NCBI GenBank assembly: GCA_030447385.1
Contig: JAUJOY010000001.1
Coordinates: forward strand, 193,993-257,992
Source of the DNA: Mycobacteriales bacterium
GTDB lineage: Bacteria > Actinomycetota > Actinomycetes > Mycobacteriales > SCTD01
Direction of reading: 5' to 3'
DNA length: 64,000 bases
The notes under the pieces are model-generated. The model saw only the letters and a list, made by a program, of their open reading frames with translations. It was not told the DNA's origin and searched no databases. This document shows positions 8,483 to 16,169 of this stretch, piece by piece. The position numbers and the translations under genes are program-made. Numbering within the stretch: the stretch's first letter is position 1; each line of letters begins with the position of its first letter.

Positions 8483-9750
8483 TGTGATGTCTCGGGACAC
8501 CGTGCACAGGTGTCTCGAGACATCCTTCACGGCTTGGGTTGGGGTTGGTAGTCCAGGCTGGTGTCGAGGTGGAGTTCGCGTAGGAGGCTCGCCGGTGTCG
8601 GTCAAGACTCGGATCTGCAGGTCCTTGACGAGTACAAGGACCCGTCTGCCGGCGTGACGGCGGCCGATGCCGATGTGGTGCAGGCGGCTGTTGTGCCGCA
8701 GCGTGACGACGCCGGTGGCGTCGAGGCGGTCCTGACGGACGCGGAAGTGGCCGGTGTCGATGGGGGTGCCGGTTGGAACTGCTGCGGGGCGGGCGGCGAA
8801 GGCCTCGGCGGGGGTGCGGCGGCCGATCGCGCGATGCGGCCGGTGGTTGTTGTAGTAGCGGACGAAGGTGTCGAGCTGTCGCTGCAGTGAGGTTAGTGAC
8901 CGGGCGGCCGGTCGGGTCGCCAGGTGCTTTTTCAGCGTTTGGTGGAAGCGCTCGACCTTGCCGCAGGTCTGCGGGTGGTAGGGGCGGCTGTGGCTGAAGC
9001 CAATCCCGTGGCTGGCCAGGCCAGCTCGATCGCGACGCGGCCGCCGCCGCGGTAGGAGCCGGTGAACACCGCGCCGTTGTCGGACAGCATCGAAGTTGGG
9101 AGGCCGTGCATGGCAGCGGCTTTGCGGAAGCTGGTGACGACGTCGGCGGCTTTGAACACTCGGCGGGCGTGGCTGGCTACGCACAGCCGGGAGTGGTCAT
9201 CGATGACGTTGAGGACCTCGACGTCGGTGCCGTCGGCGAGCTGGACGTGGGTGATGTCGAGCTGCCAACGCTCGTTGGGCTGCTCGGCTTGAAAACGCAC
9301 GAAGGAGCTCTTGGGCCGTCTGTGCGGCTGCGGGGGACGAAGCCGCGCTTGGTGAGCACTCGCGAGATCGTCGAGGGCGCCGGCGCCTGACCGTTCCGGC
9401 GACGCAGGTGCTCGGCGATGGTCTGCGGGCCGTTGTCATGTCCGGCCGCGTGGAGTTCCTTACGGACCCTGACGATCTCGTCCTCGACGCAGTCGGGGAT
9501 CCGGTTCGGGCTTGACCGCGGCCGTCGGGAACGGGGCTCGAGCCCGGCCTGTCCCTCAGCCAGGTACCGCTGCACGAGCGTGATCACCCAACGGCGGGAC
9601 ACGCCGTAGTCGCGGGCGACCTCGCTCTTGCTGCGGCCCTCGACCAGGACCGCCGTGACGACCAGCTGCGCCATACCCCTCACTCACCCCAGATGCTCGG
9701 GTGTGAACGATGTCCCGCGACAGGTGTGAACGATGTCCTGGTCTCAGACA
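8483..9750 (-). mobile_element. IS481-family insertion sequence, 1268 bp
   Basis: The element starts TGT and ends ACA, as IS481-family members do. Both ends carry related repeats: GTGTCTCGAGACATCCTTCAC at the left and, reading inward from the right, the similar TGTCGCGGGACATCGTTCAC. It is flanked by the 16-bp direct repeat CCACCGCCACCGCCAG at 8467-8482 and 9751-9766, close to the upper size known for IS481 target duplications. It landed immediately after the CCA of the tRNA-Ser fragment. Its single transposase gene is frameshifted. Confidence 0.85.
8527..9683 (-). pseudogene. IS481-family DDE transposase, multiple frameshifts
   Basis: The N-terminal part (starting at GTG 9683 or ATG 9674) has the two helix-turn-helix segments KSEVARDYGVSRRWVITLVQRY and a GPQTIAEHLRRR region. 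Near 9310 the protein jumps to a frame with WQLDITHVQLADG (first catalytic Asp) and MLSDNGAVFTGSYRGG (second Asp). Near 9015 it changes to a frame with YHPQTCGKVERFHQTLKKHLA (catalytic Glu) and YYNNHRPHRAIGRRTP. Another shift near 8590 restores a family-like end (LLRELHLDTSLDYQPQPKP) with the stop at 8527-8529. At least three indels make it inactive unless some are sequencing errors. Confidence 0.85.
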
Positions 9751-9801
9751 CCACCGCCACCGCCAGCCCGGCCAGTAGAGCCACAGGTCAGACGCTGCGC
9801 A

Positions 9802-9833
9802 AGCCCCGGTCCACGATCCTGGACGGGGGCTTT
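9802..9833 (+). terminator. rho-independent terminator, probably of the original tRNA-Ser
   Basis: AGCCCCGGTCCA at 9802-9813 pairs with TGGACGGGGGCT at 9820-9831 (11 of 12 pairs) around the loop CGATCC, followed by TTT. If the IS is removed, it lies about 35 bp after the tRNA-Ser CCA end in the same orientation, the usual place for a tRNA terminator. This supports the chromosome side being to the right of the att fragment. Confidence 0.7.
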
Positions 9834-10443
9834 CCCAGCAAGCGGAGCGGTTGTGGAACGCCCCGCGATGCGACTGTCCGGTCGTGCGTCGAAGCTCCCG
9901 ACGTACCCGCTCGTCCGGTTCTACGAGCGGTTTCTCCGCTGGGAGGTCGAGGAGCTGGTCGGCTCGCCGTGGGGACCGCCCCCGGGTTGCGGGTGGGCCG
10001 GCTGCGGCCTGCGGACAAAGCGCCGGGCCACAAGGTCGAGGTGCAGTGGCAGGAGCAGTACCCGCCGCGACGTTGATGGCCACCGCGCCGGGCTGCCCCG
10101 ACCAACACGGCCCCCTGTTGCTGCACCTCGCCGCACGCGGGTTCGGCGCGACACCGTGCTGCTGTAGTCGACGGCCCCGGCGGGCAGGCTGCGGCTCGCT
10201 CGTCCGGCGCCACATGGCATGCGCTCGAAACGTTGCCCCCACGCAGGCGCACGGGCGGAACAACGACACAGTCGAAGCCGCGCCCGTCAGGCTGGAAGTG
10301 CTGGCGTGCTCGAAGGGGCGGCGATACGTCTCGAAACCTGTGACGGCTTCACAGCTCCAGTGAGTCGCGTACCCGTCGAGGTCGAGCGGCTCGCGGCGGG
10401 TGAAGCTGCCGCGGTCAGGCTCCAGCTCGACCAGCTGCTCTCG
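9834..10443. other. stretch without a recognisable gene
   Basis: About 600 bp in which no frame on either strand gives protein-like sequence, and no RNA structure was recognised. The open frames here are Arg/Pro/Gly-rich, as expected of noncoding high-GC DNA. A short segment on the plus strand (YPLVRFYERFLRWEVEELVGSPWG, about 9900-9975) reads more naturally than its surroundings and might be a remnant, but no family could be assigned. Confidence 0.4.
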
Positions 10444-10527
10444 CTAGAGGCGGGGAAGGATCACGAGGAACAGCAGGAGCAGAGCCGCGATCACGAGTGC
10501 AGCTATGGCGATGGTCCGGGTGTTCAT
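10444..10527 (-). CDS. candidate 27-aa single-pass membrane peptide
   Basis: ATG 10527 is preceded by a strong Shine-Dalgarno (GGAGG, 4 nt spacing). The product is MNTRTIAIAALVIAALLLLF followed by LVILPRL, a short polar start, one hydrophobic helix of about 20 residues and a C-terminal Arg-Leu, ending at TAG. This composition and the ribosome-binding site are typical of small bacterial membrane proteins. The surrounding sequence is otherwise non-coding. No family was recognised. Confidence 0.5.
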   Translation of the reverse strand: MNTRTIAIAALVIAALLLLFLVILPRL

Positions 10528-10825
10528 GTCGCCTCCAGGCGGGGTTTCGTGTCTCAACTGCCCGCCAACACAACGCGCGGCACTCGGACTTGTCTCTAGA
10601 AGTGAACCACTACGCAGAACCTGCCTCGGACGCACGGTGCCCGGACCGTCATCCCGGGTGGCAGGGTGTTCACCGACGGCGGTGAGCCCGCTTCGCGAAC
10701 GGCGAGCTCGGTAGCCGGCCAGGCGGTGACGCAGGGGCCACCTGTCGACCTCGGCCAGCGTCCGCTGTGCGCGGGCGAGCTAGGGCGGCAGCTGCCGAGT
10801 TTCGGAGGCGCTCCACCATCTGCTG
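10528..10825. other. spacer with no recognised feature
   Basis: About 300 bp between the small membrane peptide and the 3' end of the bluB-cobT gene. No frame looks coding, and no terminator-like stem with a T-run or riboswitch core was seen. Confidence 0.4.
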
Positions 10826-12526
10826 CTACCGCTCAGTCGCCGGTGTCGCCGTCCGGGCTGCCCCCATCCGTATCCGCAGCCCCATCAGCACGAGCTCGCT
10901 CGCCAGCACAGCACCGACTCCCTCACCGGACCGCAGCCGCAGGTCCAGCAGGGGCTCCAGGCCCAGCCGGCGCAGCACCGGGGGATGCGCTCGCTCCCGG
11001 CTCCGCTGGCCGGCGACGAGATGGGCGGCGACCGCGGGCTCAGCCTCCATGGCGATCAGCGCGCAGACGCTGGTGGCCAGACCGTCGAGGACGACCAGCC
11101 CGCCGGAACGAGCCGCGCCGAGGACGACCCCGGTGAGGAACGCGAACTCCGGTCCGCCGAGAGCGGCGAGCCGGGCCACCGGCCCGGGGGGCAGGCAACC
11201 GCAGCGCGACAGCGCAGCCTCGACGACCGCGGCCTTGCGTCCGACCATGTCGCTGTCGGCGCCGGAGCCGAGCCCGACCACCTCATCGGGCGCGCAGCCG
11301 AGCAGGCTCGCGGCCAGGGCAGCAGCCACGGTGGTGTTCCCAACCCCCACCTCCCCCAGCGCAACCAGACCCCTGTGCGCTGACTGCGCCCCGATCTCCT
11401 GACCGCGGTCCAGGAGTGCCTCGACGGCATGAGCAGCGAGCGCGTCCTCGTCACGCAGGTTGCCGGTGCTGCTGCCGGCGTCGACCACCTGCACGTCAAG
11501 GCCGGCCGCACGTGCCGCGACGACGCCGAGGGCCTGGCCTGCCCGCGCGGCCTCCAGCACCTCGTCGGTCACGCCTGCAGCGAAGGCGCTGACACCGAAG
11601 TCCGTGACCCGGTGCCGCCCTGCGGCCAGCACCAGCGTGCCGGTGGTGAGGCCGGCCAGGCCGAGGGCAGTCGCGCGGTCGAGGGCGCGGTCCAGCACGC
11701 CGAGCGAGCCGAGCGGCGTGAGCAGCGTGTCCGCGTCGTCCCGGGTCCCGACGACGGCGACCTGGTCCGGTGCCCGCAGCCGGGAGGGCGGCGCGGGCGG
11801 CTGGCGGTCGACGTCCGGCCAGCCGTTGCGGAGGACGACGCTGCGGAGCGGCGCGCGCCTGGACCACCCGAAGCGTTCCAGTCCCGGCGCCGGCGCGCGC
11901 TCGTCCGGCCAGCCGAGGCAGAGCCAGCCGAGCGTGACGACACCGGGCGGAACGTTCAGGAGCGCCGCCAGCTGGTCCGGCTGGAAGAGCGTGACCCAGC
12001 CGAGGCCGAGGCCCTCCGCGCGCGCGGCCAGCCACAGGTTCTCGATCGCGCAGGCGCACGACCACAGGTCGGCGTCGGGGTAGGTGGCGCGGCCGAGGAC
12101 ACCCGCGGCGGGGGTGCGCCGGTCGCAGCAGACGACCACTCCCAGCGGCGCCTCCCGGATGCCCTCCAGCTGCAGGTCCAGCAGGTGGCGCGACGACTCC
12201 GGGTCCAGCTGCGCCGCCTGGGCCAGGCGCTCCACGTCGGCCATGACGGCAGCGCGCTCCCGCACCGAGGGGTCGTCCACGACGACGAACCGCCACGGCT
12301 GGGAGTGGCCCACCGAGGGCGCCGCATGCGCCGCGCCGAGCACGCGCTCGAGCACCTCGTCGGGTACCGCATCGGGACGGAAGCGACGGACGTCCCTGCG
12401 CGCCCGCACCACGTCGTACAGGACGGAGACCGCCTCCTCGGGGAAGCGCCACCCGTCCGGCTGCGCCCCTCGCTGCGCGGCCGTGCTCTGGTCGCCGATC
12501 AGCGGGATCGGGCGAGGCCACGTCAT
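10826..12526 (-). CDS. BluB-CobT fusion: DMB synthase + nicotinate-nucleotide:DMB phosphoribosyltransferase
   Basis: A 566-aa fusion starting at ATG 12526 (MTWPRPIPLIGD). Residues 1 to about 225 are a BluB/nitroreductase-fold domain (RRDVRRFRPDAVPDEVLERVL, SVGHSQPWRFVVV, LGLGWVTLF), the family that cuts FMNH2 with O2 to give 5,6-dimethylbenzimidazole. After a Pro-rich linker (about 230-245) comes a CobT domain (PLGSLGVLDR, TDFGVSAFAAGV, ALGEVGVGNTTVAAAL, VLDGLATSVCAL) that activates DMB to alpha-ribazole phosphate. The fusion would pass the lower-ligand base directly to the activating enzyme. The gene begins 13 bp after the Ni/Co transporter and shares its riboswitch-headed transcript. A longer upstream frame is Pro/Arg noise and was not used. 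Confidence 0.9.
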   Translation of the reverse strand: MTWPRPIPLIGDQSTAAQRGAQPDGWRFPEEAVSVLYDVVRARRDVRRFRPDAVPDEVLERVLGAAHAAPSVGHSQPWRFVVVDDPSVRERAAVMADVERLAQAAQLDPESSRHLLDLQLEGIREAPLGVVVCCDRRTPAAGVLGRATYPDADLWSCACAIENLWLAARAEGLGLGWVTLFQPDQLAALLNVPPGVVTLGWLCLGWPDERAPAPGLERFGWSRRAPLRSVVLRNGWPDVDRQPPAPPSRLRAPDQVAVVGTRDDADTLLTPLGSLGVLDRALDRATALGLAGLTTGTLVLAAGRHRVTDFGVSAFAAGVTDEVLEAARAGQALGVVAARAAGLDVQVVDAGSSTGNLRDEDALAAHAVEALLDRGQEIGAQSAHRGLVALGEVGVGNTTVAAALAASLLGCAPDEVVGLGSGADSDMVGRKAAVVEAALSRCGCLPPGPVARLAALGGPEFAFLTGVVLGAARSGGLVVLDGLATSVCALIAMEAEPAVAAHLVAGQRSRERAHPPVLRRLGLEPLLDLRLRSGEGVGAVLASELVLMGLRIRMGAARTATPATER

Positions 12527-12539
12527 GACGTGCCGCCGC

Positions 12540-13303
12540 TCACTCCGCCACCAGCGGCGGCACGATCCCGCTGTAGCCCGTGAGCACCAGCAGGCCGAGG
12601 ACGAGCGAGGCGATTCCGGTGACGACCCCGAGCCCGAGCTGCACGCGCGGGGGGCGGCGCGCGCCGAGCAGGCCGGACACCCAGGTGCCCGCGATGGCGA
12701 GGTCGGCGAGCACCAGTCCGACCACGAACGCCCCCAGCACGACGGCAGCGGTGCCGGCGGACCCGCTGGCCCCGGCACTGGCGAACAGCACGACCTGGGT
12801 CGGAGTCTCGGCGCCGGTGCCGTGCAGAAGTCCCACGGTGAAGGCGCCGCGGCGGTCGACGTCGCTGAGCTGGGTCGGCACCTCGCGCCGGCGCGCACGG
12901 GCCCAGCCGCGGCGCATCGCACCGACGACCAGGCTGATCCGGCTGGCATACCGGTAGTCCCCACGGTCCCGGCCGAGCTGGTAGAGCACCACGCTGCCCA
13001 GCGTCACGAGGGTGAGGCCGACGACGTACTCGAAGGCGACGTCCAGCCCGGCGGGCAGCCCCACGCCGAGCACCAGGACGAGCGCGCCCAGCACGGCCAG
13101 CACGAGGCCGTGGCCGGCGCAGTACAGAAGGACAGGCCGAGGCCACGCCGCGCATGGCGGCGCGGAGCCTGCTCGTCGTCCTTGCGCGGCGCGGTCAGGT
13201 CGGTGATCGCGGCGATGTGGTCCCAGTCCAGGCCGTGCCGCGCGCCGAGCGCGAAGCTCGTGGCGGCCAGGGCAACCGGCAGGGCGTCGAGCAGCTCGGT
13301 CAT
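12540..13303 (-). pseudogene. NiCoT-family nickel/cobalt transporter, one frameshift
   Basis: A membrane permease for Co2+/Ni2+ uptake. It starts at ATG 13303 (MTELLDALPVALAATSFALG) and carries the NiCoT signature HGLDWDHIAAITDLT on helix II. Near 13130 one base appears missing. The next part, LLYCAGHGLVLAVLGALVLV and the remaining helices including GLLHGTGAETPTQVVLF, is in another frame to the stop at 12540. All expected transmembrane segments exist across the two frames, so a single indel separates this from an intact transporter. Its position behind a cobalamin riboswitch and before bluB-cobT indicates cobalt supply for B12 synthesis. The break may be a sequencing error. Confidence 0.85.
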
Positions 13304-13339
13304 CGGTTCCTCGTGGGCGGAGGCGGATGTGACGGCACC

Positions 13340-13450
13340 GCTCCGCCGGCGATCTGGCTCGCCGTCGCAAGACGGACGTCAGTAGCGCACCTGCACCGGA
13401 CTCACACCGGACTTCCCCGACGGAGAGTTCGCGGAACCGTACCGGACGCT
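13340..13450 (-). promoter_or_regulatory. cobalamin riboswitch before the Ni/Co transporter
   Basis: Read on the minus strand, the segment contains the conserved cobalamin-aptamer core GGGGAAGTCCGGTG, TGAGTCCGGTGCAG, a B12-box-like GCGCTACTGA, then GCGAGCCAGATCGCC before the transporter ATG at 13303. Binding of adenosylcobalamin normally represses translation or transcription of cobalt uptake and B12 genes. The element abuts or slightly overlaps the 3' end of cobC (stop at 13450), so transporter and bluB-cobT have their own B12 feedback although the upstream operon runs into them. Confidence 0.85.
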
Positions 13451-14472
13451 CACCGGGCGGCCACGAGGACGTCGGCGAGAGCGTCGAGCAGCTGCGCGCT
13501 GGTGCTGCTGTCGCGTACCGCCGTGCGCCAGTGCTCGGCGGTGAGCCCGGGGAAGGTGTCACCGCGCCGAACCGCGATGCCCCTGGTGCGCAGGGCGTCC
13601 CGGACGTCCGGACGCCCGGGCACACGGCACAGCAGGAACGGCGCCTGCGATCTCCCCGCCACCTGCACGCCCACCGCCTGCAGCTGCGCCGTCAGCCGCG
13701 TGCGCTCGTCCGCCAGAGCTCGCGCCTGGGTCTGGGCGGCGTGTACCGGGCCGGGTGCCAGGCACGTCTCGAGCGCGACGAGCGCCAGCGTCGACACCGC
13801 CCACAGCGGCTGCGCCGCGCGCAGGCGCACCACCAGGTCGGGTGCGGCGAGCAGGTAGCCGACGCGCAGCCCGGCGAGGGCCCACGTCTTGGTCAGGCTG
13901 CGGACGACCACCAGCCCGGGGAGGTCGCCGCGGCCGGCCAGCGTGTGCGGCTCACCCGGCACGGCGTCGGCGAACGCCTCGTCGACCACGACCACGCGAC
14001 CCGGACGACACAGCTGCGCGAGGTGCTCGTGCACGACCCCGGTGGGGTTGGTCGGGTTGCCGACGACGACGAGGTCAGCGTGGTCCGGGACGGCGGCCGG
14101 GTCCAGGACGTACGGCGGCTGCAGCACGAGCCGGTCCACGTCGTGCCCCGCCGCGCGCAGCGCCGCCTCCGGCTCGGTGAACGACGGGTGGACGCAGACG
14201 GCGTGCCGGGGACGGAGCACACGTGCCAGGAGCACGAAGGCCTCGGCGCCGCCGGCCGTCAGGAGCACCTCGGTGGTGTCGCGCGCGTGGCGGAGCGCGG
14301 CGGCCCGGGTCGCCGCGGTCGGGTCCGGGTAGGCGCCCAGCCGGTCGAGCGCCCGCTCGAGCCGGCCGCGCAGCCACGGCGGTGGAGCAGCGGCACGCAC
14401 GTTGACGGCGAGGTCGAGCAGCCCGCGCTCGATCTCGGCGTCGCCGTGGTGACGCAGGTCGTACCCGGTCAC
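13450..14472 (-). CDS. cobC: threonine-phosphate decarboxylase-like / CobC aminotransferase
   Basis: A 340-aa fold-type I PLP enzyme starting at GTG 14472 (VTGYDLRHHGDAEI), overlapping the cbiX stop by 4 nt (GTGA). Family signs are LTAGGAEAFVLLARVLRP, the NPTNPTG motif, VVVDEAFAD, and the PLP-lysine region VVRSLTKTWALAGLRVGYL. In cobalamin clusters this HisC-like enzyme (CobC/CobD) makes the aminopropanol-phosphate arm by decarboxylating L-threonine phosphate. Homology alone would allow histidinol-phosphate aminotransferase, but the location as last gene of the corrin operon decides the call. The cobalamin riboswitch of the next transcription unit begins at its stop. Confidence 0.88.
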   Translation of the reverse strand: MTGYDLRHHGDAEIERGLLDLAVNVRAAAPPPWLRGRLERALDRLGAYPDPTAATRAAALRHARDTTEVLLTAGGAEAFVLLARVLRPRHAVCVHPSFTEPEAALRAAGHDVDRLVLQPPYVLDPAAVPDHADLVVVGNPTNPTGVVHEHLAQLCRPGRVVVVDEAFADAVPGEPHTLAGRGDLPGLVVVRSLTKTWALAGLRVGYLLAAPDLVVRLRAAQPLWAVSTLALVALETCLAPGPVHAAQTQARALADERTRLTAQLQAVGVQVAGRSQAPFLLCRVPGRPDVRDALRTRGIAVRRGDTFPGLTAEHWRTAVRDSSTSAQLLDALADVLVAAR

Positions 14473-15353
14473 ACGTGCTCGTGGTCGTGCGCGTGCGGGT
14501 GCGCCGGGTCGTCCGGGTGGTCGTGCGGGGTCTGCGGCGCCCCGACCTTGCTCTCGAACCCCGGGAGCGTGATCCGGTACGCGCAGGTGTCGCAGTTCAT
14601 CCGCAGGTCCCCCGTCTCCAGCTCGCGCCACCGCTCGAGCACGACAGCGGCCAAGGCCTCGGTGGGGCCGAGCAACCCGGCGACTCGCACGTCGACGTCC
14701 GGGTGCTGCACCGCCCAGCCCTGCGACTGCGCGACGATCCGGTCCGGCAGCACGCCTGCGAAAAGGAACCACGGCAACGCGACGATCCGCGCGTAGCCCA
14801 GTCGCCGGGCCCGCTCCAGCCCCTCGGGCACCGACGGCCGCGCCAGCGAGATGAACGAGGTCTCGACCGTCCCGAACCCTCTGCCCTCCTGCAGCAGGCG
14901 GGCCGTCTTCGCGATCTCGCTGTTCGCGTCCGGGTCGGTGGCACCACGGCCGACGAGCACCACCGCGGTCTGTGGCCACTGCTCGCGCGGGACGGCGGCC
15001 AGCAGGCGCGCCTCCGCCTCCGCGAGCAGCATCGGGTGCGGGCCGAGCGGGCGCGCGTACCGGAACGACAGGCCGGGATGGCGGAGCTCCTCGCGCCGCA
15101 GCGCCGCGGGGATGTCGCCCTTGCTGTGACCCGCCGCGACGAGCACGAGCGGCACGACGTCGACGGTCCGGTGGCCGTCCGCCACCAGCCGCGCGGCGGC
15201 GTCCTGGATGGGCGGCGGCGACAGCTCGAGGAACCCGCCCTCGACGTCCGCGAAAGGCGCGGCGTCCTGAACCCGCTGCACCAGCTCGCCGAACTGCGCG
15301 GCGCCGGCGGGCGACGTGGTGCCGTGGCCGATCACCAGCAGGGCCGGTCTCAC
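14469..15353 (-). CDS. cbiX: sirohydrochlorin cobaltochelatase CbiX, long form with metal-binding tail
   Basis: A 294-aa protein starting at GTG 15353, with GTGA overlap to cobH. It has two chelatase-like half domains: VRPALLVIGHGTTSPAG with a conserved His near the start and LVLVAAGHSKGDIPAAL in the first, then LVGRGATDPDANSE and LPWFLFAGVLPDRI in the second. It inserts Co2+ into sirohydrochlorin, the early step of the oxygen-independent branch. After the second domain come a Cys pair (RMNCDTCAYR) and a His-rich end (PHDHPDDPAHPHAHDHEHV), probably for metal storage or delivery, as in other extended CbiX proteins. Its presence beside CobN and ChlID gives this locus both cobalt-insertion types. 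Confidence 0.9.
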   Translation of the reverse strand: MRPALLVIGHGTTSPAGAAQFGELVQRVQDAAPFADVEGGFLELSPPPIQDAAARLVADGHRTVDVVPLVLVAAGHSKGDIPAALRREELRHPGLSFRYARPLGPHPMLLAEAEARLLAAVPREQWPQTAVVLVGRGATDPDANSEIAKTARLLQEGRGFGTVETSFISLARPSVPEGLERARRLGYARIVALPWFLFAGVLPDRIVAQSQGWAVQHPDVDVRVAGLLGPTEALAAVVLERWRELETGDLRMNCDTCAYRITLPGFESKVGAPQTPHDHPDDPAHPHAHDHEHV

Positions 15354-15922
15354 GACACCTCCGCGTAGAGCAGGGCGTTCAGGGCCGCGGCGGCGACGGC
15401 CGAGCCCCCCTTCTCGCTGACGTTGCTGACCGCTGGCAGGCCGCTGTCGCGAAGAGCCTGCTTGCTCCTGGCCGCACCGACGAAACCCACCGGCAGGCCG
15501 ATGATGAGCGCGGGGCGCACGTCCAGGTCGATCAGCTCCAGAAGTGCCGTGGGGGCGCAACCCACCACCCAGACCGCGCCCGCGCCGACCTCGGCGTACG
15601 CCATCCGGACGGCAGCCGCGCTACGCGTCAGCCCGTCGTGGGCCCGCGCCTGCCGGACCCGGCAGATGGCGTCGCGCGCGGTGATGCCGGCGGCCACCAT
15701 CTCGACATCCGCGACCACGGCGGCGGCGCCGAGCAGCGCCGCCTGACCCGCGCGGAGCGCGGCCTCGTCGGTGACCAGGTCGTCGACGTAGCCCAGGTCG
15801 GCGCTGGAGTGCACGACCCGCTCGACGACCGCGCGGTGCAGGGGCGGCAGGTGCGACAGGTTCGCCCGCGAGCGCAGGATCGCGAACGACTCCAGTTCGA
15901 TCGGGTGCACGGCCGATCTCAT
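15350..15922 (-). CDS. cobH: precorrin-8X methylmutase (CobH/CbiC)
   Basis: A 190-aa protein of normal length starting at ATG 15922, preceded by GGAGGGGAC. Family motifs are HPIELESFAILR at the start, VVERVVHSSADLGY with the catalytic His, and GLPVGFVGAARSKQAL and VSNVSEKGGSAVAAAALNAL near the end. It moves a methyl group from C-11 to C-12 to give (cobalt-)hydrogenobyrinic acid. It overlaps the micro-ORF upstream (ATGA) and cbiX downstream (GTGA), so it is translated within the coupled operon. Confidence 0.93.
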   Translation of the reverse strand: MRSAVHPIELESFAILRSRANLSHLPPLHRAVVERVVHSSADLGYVDDLVTDEAALRAGQAALLGAAAVVADVEMVAAGITARDAICRVRQARAHDGLTRSAAAVRMAYAEVGAGAVWVVGCAPTALLELIDLDVRPALIIGLPVGFVGAARSKQALRDSGLPAVSNVSEKGGSAVAAAALNALLYAEVS

Positions 15923-15999
15923 GTCCCCTCCAGGTCGGGCCCGAACCAGCGCAGGGCGTCGCGCAGGCGCACGAGGTGCGCGACGCTGCCCGACCTCAT
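15919..15999 (-). CDS. 26-aa micro-ORF between ferredoxin and cobH
   Basis: The frame starts at ATG 15999, overlapping the ferredoxin stop as ATGA. It ends at a TGA (15921-15919) that overlaps the cobH ATG in the same way. It encodes MRSGSVAHLVRLRDALRWFG followed by PDLEGT, an amphipathic basic helix with a Trp-Phe-Gly-Pro end. Coupling at both ends suggests it is translated, either as a real small protein or as a device that carries ribosomes to cobH. The cobH Shine-Dalgarno lies in its last codons. No family was recognised. Confidence 0.5.
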   Translation of the reverse strand: MRSGSVAHLVRLRDALRWFGPDLEGT

Positions 16000-16169
16000 G
16001 CCCGCACCTCGACGAGAGCGTCCACGGGACACACCTCGATGCACTCTCCGCACGCGGTGCACCGGTTCGCGCGTACCTGCAGCGGCAGGCTCGGCACGAC
16101 CGCGTGCTCGGGACAGGTGAGCAGGCACGCGCCGCATGCGGTGCAGGCATCGGTGACGAGGTAGGTCAC
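15996..16169 (-). CDS. 2[4Fe-4S] ferredoxin in the cobalamin operon
   Basis: A 57-aa ferredoxin with two CxxCxxCxxxC[P] clusters: CTACGACLLTCPEH and CTACGECIEVCPVD. The chosen start is GTG 16169 (VTYLVTDAC), which overlaps the stop of the cbiG-cobJ gene as GTGA, like its neighbours. An ATG at 16178 would add three residues and is equally readable. It probably supplies electrons to a reductive step of corrin synthesis, for example a precorrin-6 reductase or cobalt reduction. The partner is not shown by the sequence. Confidence 0.88.
   Translation of the reverse strand: MTYLVTDACTACGACLLTCPEHAVVPSLPLQVRANRCTACGECIEVCPVDALVEVRA

Noticed and set aside
12527-12964. N-terminal extension of the BluB-CobT gene
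   Set aside because: The extension is Pro/Ser/Arg noise lying antisense-frame over the Ni/Co transporter; ATG 12526 starts the recognisable BluB domain.
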